Below, piece after piece: positions 42,190 to 50,044 of a DNA stretch of 64,000 nt. The DNA is from JASHUC01 sp963849095. Lineage in GTDB: Bacteria; Pseudomonadota; Gammaproteobacteria; Steroidobacterales; Steroidobacteraceae. Under the pieces are notes generated by a model that was not told the origin of the DNA, ran no database searches, and was given only the letters and a program-made list of their open reading frames with translations. The first letter of the stretch is position 1; every line of letters begins with the position of its first letter. Made by a program: the position numbers and the translations under genes. The stretch covers positions 837,714 to 901,713 of the forward strand of contig CAWKGA010000001.1 of assembly GCA_963849095.1 (NCBI GenBank). Direction: 5' to 3'.

Positions 42190-42585
42190 CTAGCGGCGCG
42201 GGGGTTGCGGACCGTTCGTCTCCGCCGCGCTTTGCGACCGTCCGAGTTCCTTCAGAATCAATTCGACCTGCTTGCGCAGCTTCGGAAAGTCGCTCCGGGT
42301 TGTCTCCCATACGACTTTCGGATCGACGATGAAATAGCCGTGTGCGAGCAGGTCTCGCAGGCCGGCGGGACCCTTCCAATCCACATCAGGATGGGCCGTG
42401 CGCACTTCCGGGCCGACCTGCTTGATGGCCTCGCCAATGGCGATGGCGCTGTAGAGCACCGCTCGCTGCAACACTGGATCCTTTGCAAACGCGGCGAAGT
42501 CCCTTTCTCCGATGAAATTGCGAATGTCATCGATGTATTGCGTCACGTCCCGCAGTCGCTCCACAGCGGACCGCTTCTCGTTCAT
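42190..42585 (-). CDS. HepT-like ribonuclease toxin (DUF86)
   Basis: 131 aa HEPN protein. Catalytic motif RDLLAHGYF (R-X4-H-X-Y) at about residues 77-85, preceded by SAIAIGEAIKQVGPEVRTAHPDVDWKGPAGLRD as in the DUF86 family. HepT RNases are held in check by MntA, which adds AMP to the Tyr of the RX4HXY motif. The start overlaps the mntA stop (ATGA). The C-terminus has a short proline/arginine tail that ends in the att repeat flank. Confidence 0.92.
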   Translation of the reverse strand: MNEKRSAVERLRDVTQYIDDIRNFIGERDFAAFAKDPVLQRAVLYSAIAIGEAIKQVGPEVRTAHPDVDWKGPAGLRDLLAHGYFIVDPKVVWETTRSDFPKLRKQVELILKELGRSQSAAETNGPQPPRR

Positions 42586-42890
42586 ATGGGCTTCGCCTCG
42601 GCCATGATTTCAGCGGCCGATACGCGGCGGTGAGCCGGTAGAGCCGACAATGCGCCCGAGGTCACGATGTCTACGTGGACTGTGAGCAATGCCTCGAGGT
42701 CGATCGTCATGCCGGCCAAATCGAACAGCGAAGTGTGCTCGGTGGCGTCCACCAACAGGTCGAGATCGCTGTCCTCCCGATCCTCGCCTCGGGCGGTCGA
42801 GCCAAACACTCGCACATTCCTGACCCTCGCGTTTCCCGCGATCTGTAGGATCTCGCTTCGGTGTAGGCGGAGCGCTTCCGAGGGTTTCAT
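42582..42890 (-). CDS. MntA-type minimal nucleotidyltransferase antitoxin
   Basis: 102 aa from the ATG at 42890 (MKPSEALRLHRSEILQIA); an ATG at 42911 adds seven residues. Nucleotidyltransferase signature VRVFGSTARGEDREDSDLDLLVD (GSX10DXD) at about residues 26-48, with a third acidic residue in VHVDIVTS. MntA AMPylates HepT and so blocks its RNase. The pair is the only intact gene content between the att repeats at 42126 and 43023. Confidence 0.92.
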   Translation of the reverse strand: MKPSEALRLHRSEILQIAGNARVRNVRVFGSTARGEDREDSDLDLLVDATEHTSLFDLAGMTIDLEALLTVHVDIVTSGALSALPAHRRVSAAEIMAEAKPI

Positions 42891-43022
42891 GACCACCAGT
42901 CCAGTCTGCAAATTTTAGCAGATGTCGACTGGCCTGCCGGCCGTTCCACGGGCTCGAGTGACGAGCTGCATTGGTCACTTGTTGGACACCGGGAGCCGAT
43001 ATTACGTAAGTGATTGATTAAC

Positions 43023-43067
43023 TGGCGTCCCCAACGGGAGTCGAACCCGTGTTACCGCCGTGAAAGG
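43023..43067 (-). repeat. tRNA-Glu 3'-end repeat (att site next to integrase)
   Basis: 45-bp tRNA-Glu(TTC) 3' half on the minus strand, 170 bp before the integrase gene. Direct repeats TTCCCAT at 43179-43185 and 43190-43196 could be integrase arm sites. From the orientation, the element that used this target lies to the right, and its intact tRNA-Glu copy should be further right; none is present in the window. Confidence 0.82.
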
Positions 43068-43235
43068 GCCTAAACCGCGTTCTCATATAGTCTACAGAAG
43101 TCTCACAATTGACAGAAAATACTGGAAATGCAGCCATTTACCGTCCTAGCATATCCCACATGGTCCCAGGCGGTCTAATTCCCATCAGATTCCCATGAAC
43201 GGCTCGGGGCGCTCTGTGGCCGCATAGGAGGCGAT

Positions 43236-44519
43236 ATGGCGCGGGTTAGACAGCATGCGAAGCTCGACTCTCGGGAGGCGCGACGGCGCCTCAAGGCTCG
43301 TGCAGAGCCGTATTGGCTCGTGATCGAGCGTGGCCTGTCGCTCGGCTATCGCAAGTCGGAGAAGGAGGGCGGCGCCTGGATCGTGCGACGCTACGACAAG
43401 GGCGGGAGGCGCCACACGGAGAGCCGGCTTGGCACTGCGGACGACTTCCGCGACGCGGATGGCGCTGACGTGCTCGACTTCGGGCAGGCCCAGCGCAAGC
43501 TGCTGACCGAAGCTCACCAGGAGGCGCTACGGGAGGGCGGCCATCTTCAGACGGTCACCGACGCAGTAGCGGGCTATGTAGATTACCTGCGCGGGCATGG
43601 CAAGAGCGCAGCCGATGCGGAATCGAAGCTCAAGGCATACGTGGTTTCGAGGCTCGGACAGAAGCGCGTCGCCGACCTGACGGAAGCCGACATGGACACA
43701 TGGTTAGCTTGGGCGGTTAAGCGCCGCCGGAAGTCGAAGAAGGTTCGCAGCGATGATGATGAAGCAGCGGCCCCGGCGAAGGATGCAGCGCTGGGAGAAT
43801 CCGCGGAGCGGCAGCGGCGGCGCAAAGCGACCATCAATCGTGTCATCAATGCGTTCAAGGCATGCTTGAAGCGCGCGGATGCACCGGAGCGGGTGCTCAG
43901 ACGGCTAAAGAAATTCCGCTCGGCGGACTCAGCACGGCTCCGCTGGTTGAGTGTCGATGAGGCAAGACGCCTGCAGAACGCCTGCAGTCTTGACTTCCGG
44001 CCGCTCGTGAGCGCAGCACTGCTCACTGGCTGCCGCGCCGGCGAGCTGCTGGCGCTCCAGGCCCGCGACTTCGATCCGCGCTCCAAAACGATCCTGATTG
44101 CCGACAGCAAGAGCAGCAAGCCTCGCCATGTGCCGCTCACCGATGAGGGAATGGCGCTCTTTGAAAATCTCACCGCGGGTACGCCGGACAATGAGCGGCT
44201 GTTCTCGCGGGCCGATCAGTCGCGCTGGTATCGAATGGCAGTCGTGCGAGCGATGCGCGCGGCATGCACGGGAGGCAAGATCGCGCCGGTCGCGACGTTC
44301 CACACGCTCCGGCACACCTACGCCTCGCACCTTGTCCAGGCCGGCGTACCGCTCCTCTTCGTCGCAACTGCGCTCGGGCACAGCGACACTCGCATGGTCG
44401 AGAAGCATTATGGCCATCTCGCACCCTCGCACGTGGCGGATGCGATCCGGGCGGCTCTCCCGAGGTTCGGGCCCGCGTCGCAGGGGAACGTGACCGACCT
44501 GAGGGCGCAAAAGGCGTAG
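43236..44519 (+). CDS. Tyrosine recombinase/integrase
   Basis: 427 aa. The N-terminal 100 residues (arm-binding, YWLVIERGLSLGYRKSEKEGGAWIVRRYDKGGRRH) are of the type seen in tRNA-targeting island integrases. The core-binding domain is about 110-230 with a charged insertion (KKVRSDDDEAAAPAKDAAL). The catalytic domain has Arg in LTGCRAGELLAL, HTLRHTYASHL, ALGHSDTRMVEKHYGHL (His and Tyr nucleophile). Complete. It sits beside the tRNA-Glu 3'-end repeat and is followed by HigBA, AlpA-like and primase-like genes, the layout of an integrative element. Its last 85 bp are duplicated at 38608-38692. Confidence 0.93.
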   Translation: MARVRQHAKLDSREARRRLKARAEPYWLVIERGLSLGYRKSEKEGGAWIVRRYDKGGRRHTESRLGTADDFRDADGADVLDFGQAQRKLLTEAHQEALREGGHLQTVTDAVAGYVDYLRGHGKSAADAESKLKAYVVSRLGQKRVADLTEADMDTWLAWAVKRRRKSKKVRSDDDEAAAPAKDAALGESAERQRRRKATINRVINAFKACLKRADAPERVLRRLKKFRSADSARLRWLSVDEARRLQNACSLDFRPLVSAALLTGCRAGELLALQARDFDPRSKTILIADSKSSKPRHVPLTDEGMALFENLTAGTPDNERLFSRADQSRWYRMAVVRAMRAACTGGKIAPVATFHTLRHTYASHLVQAGVPLLFVATALGHSDTRMVEKHYGHLAPSHVADAIRAALPRFGPASQGNVTDLRAQKA

Positions 44520-44538
44520 TCTCGGACTATCTCACCGC

Positions 44539-44554
44539 GTAGCTTTTAGGCTAC
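44539..44554 (+). promoter_or_regulatory. Palindromic higBA operator, copy 2
   Basis: GTAGC-TTTTAG-GCTAC inverted repeat with TACAAT at its right edge, 10 bp upstream of the toxin start. Identical to the copy at 38721-38736. Confidence 0.6.
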
Positions 44555-44564
44555 AATAGCGCCC

Positions 44565-44945
44565 GTGGAAGTTCGCGAGTACCAGAAGGCGGACGGCAAA
44601 GCACCGGTATCCGAATGGCTCGCGGATCTCCGCGATACCGAGGCACGCTCCCGCATCGTCGCAAGACTTGATTGGCTGAAGGCCGGACTCCTTGGGGACT
44701 GGAAGAGTGTAGGGGAGGGCGTCTGCGAGCTGCGAATCGACTACGGCCCCGGCTACCGCTTGTATTACGCGCAGGACGGCAAGACGCTCATCGTGTTGCT
44801 GCGCGGCGGCGACAAGCGAACCCAAGCGAAGGACATCGAGAAAGCTCATGAGTACTGGAAAGACTACAAAGCCCGCAAGCCCAAGCCGCCCGTTCCGAGC
44901 GGCGGATCACCTGCGAAGCGAGGCCGAGGTCGCCGCCTACATTGA
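44565..44945 (+). CDS. HigB/RelE-family mRNA interferase toxin
   Basis: 126 aa from a GTG at 44565. Phage Gp49/HigB pattern: VEVREYQKADGKAPVSEWLADLRDTEARSRIVARLDWLKAGLLGDWKSVGEGVCELRIDYGPGYRLYYAQDGKTLIVLLRGGDKRTQAKDIEKAHEYW. The family usually ends soon after the EYW..YK stretch; here another 27 basic residues (KPKPPVPSGGSPAKRGRGRRLH) follow because the frame runs 98 bp into the antitoxin gene. Ribosome-dependent mRNA cleavage is the family's activity. Toxin-first order as in HigBA. Confidence 0.9.
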   Translation: MEVREYQKADGKAPVSEWLADLRDTEARSRIVARLDWLKAGLLGDWKSVGEGVCELRIDYGPGYRLYYAQDGKTLIVLLRGGDKRTQAKDIEKAHEYWKDYKARKPKPPVPSGGSPAKRGRGRRLH

Positions 44946-45201
44946 AGCGATGCTTGAGGACGGCGACGCACGTGCGGTGCCCGTCGCGCTGCGCACCGTG
45001 GCCGAGGCGGTAGGCGGCATGGCGGCGCTGGCGCGCAAGACGGGGCTGTCCCGCGAGACGCTGTACCGCACGCTTTCCGCGCGCGGCAATCCGCGCCTCG
45101 CTACGCTTGCGGCGATCCTCGCTGCCTTTGGCCTGCGCCTGACGGTGCAGGCGAGGAGTGGCCGCACTGTCGCCCGGCGCAATTCTCCGGCGCACGCCTG
45201 A
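44848..45201 (+). CDS. HigA-type addiction-module antidote protein
   Basis: 117 aa from the ATG at 44848, inside the toxin gene. MSTGKTTKPASPSRPFRAADHLRSEAEVAAYIEAMLEDGDARAVPVALRTVAEAVGGMAALARKTGLSRETLYRTLSARGNPRLATLAAILAAFGLRLTV: the putative addiction module antidote family with a Cro/C1-type HTH. The long gene overlap couples the two products. Near-identical copy at 38828-39181. Confidence 0.88.
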   Translation: MSTGKTTKPASPSRPFRAADHLRSEAEVAAYIEAMLEDGDARAVPVALRTVAEAVGGMAALARKTGLSRETLYRTLSARGNPRLATLAAILAAFGLRLTVQARSGRTVARRNSPAHA

Positions 45202-45746
45202 GCGGCAGCGCTCAGCGCGGAGGGCTGCGGCGTCGATACGCACAACAAACTGCGGTGTCTCTGCACGCTTGCGCTGCCGTGCTCAATGCCGGCGCCGATA
45301 TCGCCGGCTTTCGGCCTCGCGCTCCATGTGCCGCTCCTCGTCTCTACGATGATGACGACAGCAGCCTAGAAACCGTTCTCGACGGCGGAGCTGATCGAGG
45401 CAGAAGGCGACGACGACCTCGATTTCGTCGTGGACTGTCATGTCTTCCCCGCTCTGAAGACCTTCTGCGAGGCCCTCAAGATCTCAGTGGTATACTGTGC
45501 GTCGCCTGGTCAGGGATTGGCTCCTGGCCGCGCTCGCCGAGAGAGTCCGCGAGCGTCACTTCACTCTTCGAGTGAGGTAGTGGCGGAGGATTGGCCTCCT
45601 CATCTCCGAGCGTCGTTCCGGTGGAAATCTGGAACTTTGAGCCTGGCGAGATCCAGGCAGCGCTTAGCAGCGCGTGAACCATCGGTCACAGACAGCAGGC
45701 TCCGGGTTCTGCCCGGCGTGCTCGGCGTGATTTGAGGTTCCACACA
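45202..45746. other. Intergenic/degraded DNA between HigBA and AlpA-like gene
   Basis: 545 bp without an intact gene. Two short stretches look like relics of coding DNA: LIEAEGDDDLDFVVDCHVFPALKTFCEALK (about 45396-45490) and RLVRDWLLAALAERVRERHFTLRVR ending in a stop, followed by VPVEIWNFEPGEIQAALSSA (to about 45680). I cannot assign either. No clear promoter elements beyond a possible one just before 45747. Confidence 0.45.
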
Positions 45747-46070
45747 ATGTCCCAAGCGACTGCTGCGCATCGTAGCGCTCTACCCGAACCGCTCTCTGAA
45801 CAACCTGCTCTTCTTCGCCTCCACGCGGTCCTTCTGATTCGAGGCAAGTCCCGAGCCAGCCATTACCGAGACGTTGCGACGGCCCTGTGCGTGCCGCCGG
45901 TCAGAATCGGTAAGAGGCAGGTGGCCTGGCCGGCGCACGAAATCTACGCGATCACCAACGTGCTGATCGCCGGCGCCCGTGATGATGAGATCAGGAAGCT
46001 CGTGGCTCAACTCATCGAGGCTCGCGCTGCATTGATGCCGCACCTGGCGAGTGGAAGGAGCCGCCCATGA
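45747..46070 (+). CDS. AlpA-like excisionase/regulator
   Basis: 107 aa from the ATG at 45747. The central part (LIRGKSRASHYRDVATALCVPPVRIGKRQVAWPAHEIYAITNVLIAGARDDEIRKLVAQLIEARA) is the AlpA/MerR-like winged helix found next to integrases of islands and prophages, with the GKR..AWP wing. AlpA proteins act as excision directionality factors and activate integrase or phage genes. The stop overlaps the next gene start by 4 nt (ATGA). Confidence 0.85.
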   Translation: MSQATAAHRSALPEPLSEQPALLRLHAVLLIRGKSRASHYRDVATALCVPPVRIGKRQVAWPAHEIYAITNVLIAGARDDEIRKLVAQLIEARAALMPHLASGRSRP

Positions 46071-46456
46071 GCGCTGACGGACTCAACGGGCACGGCTACG
46101 CGCGCAGCGAACGAGTGCGCGGCGCGCTTGCTGCTATGCCCGCACACGACGTGATTGATGAATTCCGCGCGGCGATGCGCGCGCGTGGGTTGATCCCACC
46201 CGACAAGATCCAAGCTGACGGTCACATGCACCGCTGCGATGTAGAGGGGAAGCGCGGCAAGGGCGACGGCGCCTATGTGCTCTACATGGACGGCATTCCG
46301 GCCGGCGGTTTCCAGAACTGGAAGGACGGCCTCGACTGGGAGAAGTGGTGCTACAAAGATGCTGAGTCGCTTACTCCGGAGGAGCGGGCGTCACTGTCCG
46401 TCATTTGGGAGAGGGTGCGTAAGGATCCGTTAATAAATAAAGGTTTCAATAAGTGA
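46067..46456 (+). pseudogene. Primase-like protein, N-terminal part, cut by IS
   Basis: The first about 121 codons (VIDEFRAAMRARGLIPPDKIQADGHMHRCDVEGKRGKGDGAYVLYMDGIPAGGFQNWKDGLDWEKWC) are the start of a plasmid/island primase-type protein, whose relatives go on for hundreds of residues with Toprim and helicase domains. At 46430 the ISAzo13-type element begins, and the frame ends nine codons later in IS sequence (LINKGFNK). The rest of the gene is not on the other side of the IS, so it was lost rather than simply interrupted. Confidence 0.7.
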
Positions 46457-47703
46457 AGCAACGCTTTATACTGCCGAGGCATGGAGGCTCTCTCGGAGTT
46501 GAAGCGCAAGCTGGGTTCGATTTGGCCTCATCTGGATGAGCGCACCCGGCGGTTGACTGCGGCGAATGAAGCGTTGAGCTTGGGCCGCGGCGGTATCTCC
46601 TTGGTGCACCGAGCCTGTGGGCTCTCGCGCAAGGCGATCCTCAAAGGTATTCGGGAGATGGACGCCGGCGAGAGGCTGCCGGAAGGTCGGATTCGCCGAC
46701 CTGGAGCGGGCCGCAAGGCCATTACGGTGTCGGATCCGCAGCTCCTCGAGACGCTTGATGAGATGATCGAGGGACATACGCGAGGCGATCCGGAGTCCCC
46801 GCTGCGCTGGATCTGTAAGAGCACGCGGGTGATTGCCCGAGCGCTGAGCAAGCAAAAGCATCCCGTGAGCCACGTGAAGGTGGCGCAGATTCTTCATGAG
46901 CAGCATTACAGCCTGCAGGGCAATCGCAAGACCGAGGAGGGAGCGGATCATCCCGACCGGGATGCGCAATTTCGGCATATCAGCGCCGAGGTCAAGAAGT
47001 ATCTTCGGGACGGTCTTCCGGTGATCTCGGTGGACACCAAGAAGAAGGAACTCATCGGCAATTACGCGAACTCGGGCCAGCAGTGGCTGCCGGCCAAGCA
47101 GCCGTTGCAGGTTCAGGGTCACGATTTTCCAAGCCCCGAGGTGCCTCGGGCCTACCCCTATGGCATCTACGACATCGGCCGCAATGCGGGCTTTGTGAAC
47201 ATCGGAACCGATCACGATACCGGAGCCTTTGCGGTGGCTTCCATCCGCGGGTGGTGGCGGGCGGAGGGGCGCAAGATCTATGCAGATGCCGCCGAGATCC
47301 TGATCACCGCCGACTCCGGCGGCAGCAACGGGTATCGGCTGCGGCTGTGGAAGCTGGAGTTGCAGAAGTTTGCCGATCAAACCGGACTGTGCATCTCGGT
47401 CTGTCATTTCCCGCCCGGCACCAGCAAGTGGAACAAGGTGGAGCATCGGCTCTTTTCCTTCATCTCATCGAACTGGCGCGGTGAGCCCCTGCGCGACTAT
47501 GAGACGATCGTCCATCTGATTGCCAAGACCACCACGGCCAAGGGACTGAAGGTCACCTGTCGGCTGGATCGGCGCAAGTACTCCACAGGCCGCAAGGTGA
47601 GCGCTGAGGAGATGAAGCGAGTGAAGCTGCAACCCAACAGGTTCCACGGCGAATGGAATTACGTCATTCGCCCGAACTGATCATTGATACCTTTATTTAT
47701 TAA
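46430..47703 (+). mobile_element. ISAzo13-type insertion sequence
   Basis: 1,274 bp with terminal inverted repeats TTAATAAATAAAGGT-T/A-TCAAT (20 of 21 bp) at both ends; CG lies just outside each end. No target-site duplication can be seen, and the flanks belong to two unrelated genes (primase-like to the left, exported-protein gene A to the right), so DNA was deleted next to or between IS copies. Confidence 0.85.
46481..47680 (+). CDS. ISAzo13-family DDE transposase
   Basis: 399 aa, full length. Characteristic stretches: LGRGGISLVHRACGLSRKAILKGIREMD, RRPGAGRKAITVSDPQLLETLDEMIEGHTRGDPESPLRWICKSTRVIARALSK, VISVDTKKKELIGNYANSG (first Asp), ILITADSGGSNGYRLRLWKLELQKFADQTGLCISVCHFPPGTSKWNKVEHRLFSFIS (second Asp and Glu region), typical of the Rhodopirellula/ISAzo13 type. 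Probably active. Confidence 0.92.
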   Translation: MEALSELKRKLGSIWPHLDERTRRLTAANEALSLGRGGISLVHRACGLSRKAILKGIREMDAGERLPEGRIRRPGAGRKAITVSDPQLLETLDEMIEGHTRGDPESPLRWICKSTRVIARALSKQKHPVSHVKVAQILHEQHYSLQGNRKTEEGADHPDRDAQFRHISAEVKKYLRDGLPVISVDTKKKELIGNYANSGQQWLPAKQPLQVQGHDFPSPEVPRAYPYGIYDIGRNAGFVNIGTDHDTGAFAVASIRGWWRAEGRKIYADAAEILITADSGGSNGYRLRLWKLELQKFADQTGLCISVCHFPPGTSKWNKVEHRLFSFISSNWRGEPLRDYETIVHLIAKTTTAKGLKVTCRLDRRKYSTGRKVSAEEMKRVKLQPNRFHGEWNYVIRPN

Positions 47704-47986
47704 CGACTCCTAACCTTGATCAGTATGTGCTCGATGAGACCATCATCGAGGAGCAGGACCGCAAGGACGTGCACGAGTACACCGTCAGCCTTCGTGCAAA
47801 GCTAAACGTCTCGGAACTCGATAACGCCATCAAGGCAGCTTCGGGAATTGCAACAGCTCCGATGACCGCAAAATCCCGGATAACCTTCCTGATTGTGGCC
47901 CGCCAGGCCAGTACCCAGACGGACTTTGATCCGCACACTTATCAGCGTGTAGACGTCGATTCAAAGACCAACGTCGCCGCTTCTCT
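47704..47986 (+). pseudogene. Exported-protein operon gene A, left fragment
   Basis: Frame from the ISAzo13 end: TTPNLDQYVLDETIIEEQDRKDVHEYTVSLRAKLNVSELDNAIKAA..TAKSRITFLIVARQ..FDPHTYQRVDVDSKTNVAASL. It continues without a gap in the fragment at 50944-51565 once IS66 and one copy of its 8-bp target are removed (AAS-L-AEK). The 5' end, with any signal peptide, is missing because of the ISAzo13 event. The surviving gene is 302 codons. The VSLRAKLNVSEL..ITFLIVARQ pattern resembles periplasmic lipoproteins of the LPP20/FlgT sort; function unknown. Confidence 0.75.
47979..47986 (+). repeat. IS66 target-site duplication, left copy
   Basis: GCTTCTCT; the identical 8 bp follow the right end of IS66 at 50936-50943. 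Eight bp is the normal duplication length for IS66. Confidence 0.95.
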
Positions 47987-48064
47987 GTAAGCGTGTGGCC
48001 GTGGCCCGTGGATTCCCGGTTGCCGATCGGCAAAGCTGTGAAATCGTGGGGAGAGTATCGCCGC

Positions 48065-48340
48065 TCACCGAGAGCGGCGGCGCTTGATCTCCGGCAGGAC
48101 CTCGTCGACCACGGTGTCCTCGGCCATCGCGCGGCCTACGGCGGCGTCCAGGCGCTCGAGGAGCTGCGCGATCGTCTCCCCGTCGCGGCCGACGAGCGCG
48201 ACGCGCGCCTTCTTGCCCTCGGCGGCGAGCGCCGCGCGGCGGATCGGCGGGATCTCCCCGATCGTGATCTGACCGCGCGTGTCGTCGAGGAAGGATTGCA
48301 GGTGGCTGAGCGGCGCGGTGCTGGGCGCGGGCTTGGACAC
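48065..48340 (-). CDS. Small IS66-associated protein
   Basis: 91 aa from a GTG at 48340, 11 bp after tnpC. TAPLSHLQSFLDDTRGQITIGEIPPIRRAALAAEGKKARVALVGRDGETIAQLLERLDAAVGRAMAEDTVVDEVLPEIKRRRSR. Such small genes trail tnpC in many IS66 elements; its role in transposition is unknown. Confidence 0.65.
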   Translation of the reverse strand: MSKPAPSTAPLSHLQSFLDDTRGQITIGEIPPIRRAALAAEGKKARVALVGRDGETIAQLLERLDAAVGRAMAEDTVVDEVLPEIKRRRSR

Positions 48341-48351
48341 GGGAGAGTTCG

Positions 48352-49956
48352 TTACGCCGCCAGGGCGTTGGTGACCTGGGCCGGCTGACCGAGCTTGGTG
48401 GCCACGTTCCAGGGCAGCAGCTCCTCGATGCGGTTGATCGGATGGTCGGCGATCCGCTCGAGCACGTATTGCAGGTAGCTCTGCGGGTCGATGTGGTTGA
48501 GTTTGCACGATTCAATCAAGCTGTAGATGATTGCCGCGCGCTCGCCGCCCGTGTCGGAGCCGAAGAAGAGGTAATTGCGGCGCCCGATGCCCATGCCACG
48601 AATGGAGCGCTCGGCGATCGAGTTATCGATCTCGAGTCTCCCGTCCTCGCAGTAGCGGCAGAGCTCCTTCCAGCGTTTGAGCGAGTAGTTGAATGCCTCG
48701 GTGAGCGTCGAGCTGCTGTCGATCTGGGAGAGCGTCTCGGTCATCCACGCATGCAAAGCCTCGAGGTGCGGAACAGCATATTGCTGCCGCGCGGCGAGCC
48801 GCACTTCGGGCGATGAGCCGCGGACGTGATCTTCGATCTGGTACAACACGCCGATGCGCTCGAGGGCCTCCTTGGCGATCGGGGACTTCAGCGCCGCGTA
48901 CAGATCGAAGAAGCGTCGTCTCGCATGAGCCATGCAGGAAATCTCTTCAACACGCGCCGGCACCCCCGGGGATGAGGGGAGAAACAGCGGCTCGAAGCCC
49001 GCGTAGGCATCGACTTGCAGCTTCCCAGTGAAGCCGGCCAGGTGCTTCTGAGGATACTTTCCGTGCCAACTCGGCGAGTACTGATACCACACCGCCGGAG
49101 GATCCCTCGATCCCCATCCGGTGCCGTCGCGCACGTACGTCCACATGTGCCCGCGTCGGGTCTTCCCGGTTCCGGGCGCGAGCACCCGAAACGGGGTGTC
49201 GTCGGCATGGATGTTCCCCGCCGACAGCACGTGTTTGGCGAGCCCCGCCACCAGGGGTCCGAGCAGCGCGCTCGAGGCCGCCACCCACTGCATGAGCGTC
49301 GTGCGGGAGAGCTTCAGCCCCGCATGGGCGAAGATCTGGCACTGCCGGTACAACGGCAAATGAAACCCGTACTTCCAGGTGAGGATCAGCGCCAGGAGCG
49401 AGGCGCCCGCGAAGCTCTTCTCGATCGGACGCGAAGGTGCAGGGGCCTGCACGATGGCTGCGCACTTCGCGCAGCGCTTCTTCGGGCGGATGTGTCGGGT
49501 GACCGTGAAGGTGACCGTCTTCACCTCCAGCACCTCGGACTCGTCCCTGCCGAGCTCCGTGAGCGCCCCGCCACACTCGGGGCAGGTGCACTCCTTCGGC
49601 TCGATCAGATGTGGGATGCGCTCGAAGTGCTCGGGCAGCTTCTTGCGGCGCACCGGCTTGCCCTTCGGAGCTTCAGATGCCGGGACCTCTCCGGCGGCAG
49701 CCACCTGCCGCTCGGCCTCGGCGATGGCTGCCTTGAGCTCCTCGAAGCTCATCGCCAGCTGCCCGACGCCCTCGAGGGCTTCGGAGGATTGGCCGAACCG
49801 GGCACGACGGAGCTTGGCGATCTGGAATCGAAGATGCTCGATCAGCATCCGCTGCTCGTTGAGCTGGATGTCCTTCGCGGCCGAGGCGGCGTGGTGCTCG
49901 ATGACGAGGCGCTTGAGATCCTCTACATCGTTCGGCAGTGTGTTGACATCGAGCAC
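48352..49956 (-). CDS. tnpC: IS66 transposase TnpC
   Basis: About 534 aa from a GTG at 49956 (VLDVNTLPNDVEDLKRLV); the open frame extends upstream to 50121 but without family sequence. N-terminal leucine-rich coiled coil (EQRMLIEHLRFQIAKLRRARFGQSSE), zinc-ribbon (CTCPECGGAL and CAKCAAIV), and the DDE core with NIHADDTPFRVL, LQVDAYAGFEPLF, EISCMAHARRRFFDL and DGRLEIDNSIAERSIRG. Full length; the C-terminal IS66_C segment (YSLIESCKLNHIDPQSYLQYVLERIADHPINRIEELLPWNV) is present. Confidence 0.94.
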   Translation of the reverse strand: MLDVNTLPNDVEDLKRLVIEHHAASAAKDIQLNEQRMLIEHLRFQIAKLRRARFGQSSEALEGVGQLAMSFEELKAAIAEAERQVAAAGEVPASEAPKGKPVRRKKLPEHFERIPHLIEPKECTCPECGGALTELGRDESEVLEVKTVTFTVTRHIRPKKRCAKCAAIVQAPAPSRPIEKSFAGASLLALILTWKYGFHLPLYRQCQIFAHAGLKLSRTTLMQWVAASSALLGPLVAGLAKHVLSAGNIHADDTPFRVLAPGTGKTRRGHMWTYVRDGTGWGSRDPPAVWYQYSPSWHGKYPQKHLAGFTGKLQVDAYAGFEPLFLPSSPGVPARVEEISCMAHARRRFFDLYAALKSPIAKEALERIGVLYQIEDHVRGSSPEVRLAARQQYAVPHLEALHAWMTETLSQIDSSSTLTEAFNYSLKRWKELCRYCEDGRLEIDNSIAERSIRGMGIGRRNYLFFGSDTGGERAAIIYSLIESCKLNHIDPQSYLQYVLERIADHPINRIEELLPWNVATKLGQPAQVTNALAA

Positions 49957-50044
49957 GCACAGATTATACGCGCCGCACTCGGGGTGCGCACCACTGTTTG
50001 ATAGATGTTTTTTGTTGTTTGTTTTGCTGTCGGACTGAAGTTCC

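Noticed and set aside
43023..43067. tRNA-Glu gene on the minus strand
   Set aside because: The sequence stops at the anticodon loop; no 5' half is present, so it is an att fragment.
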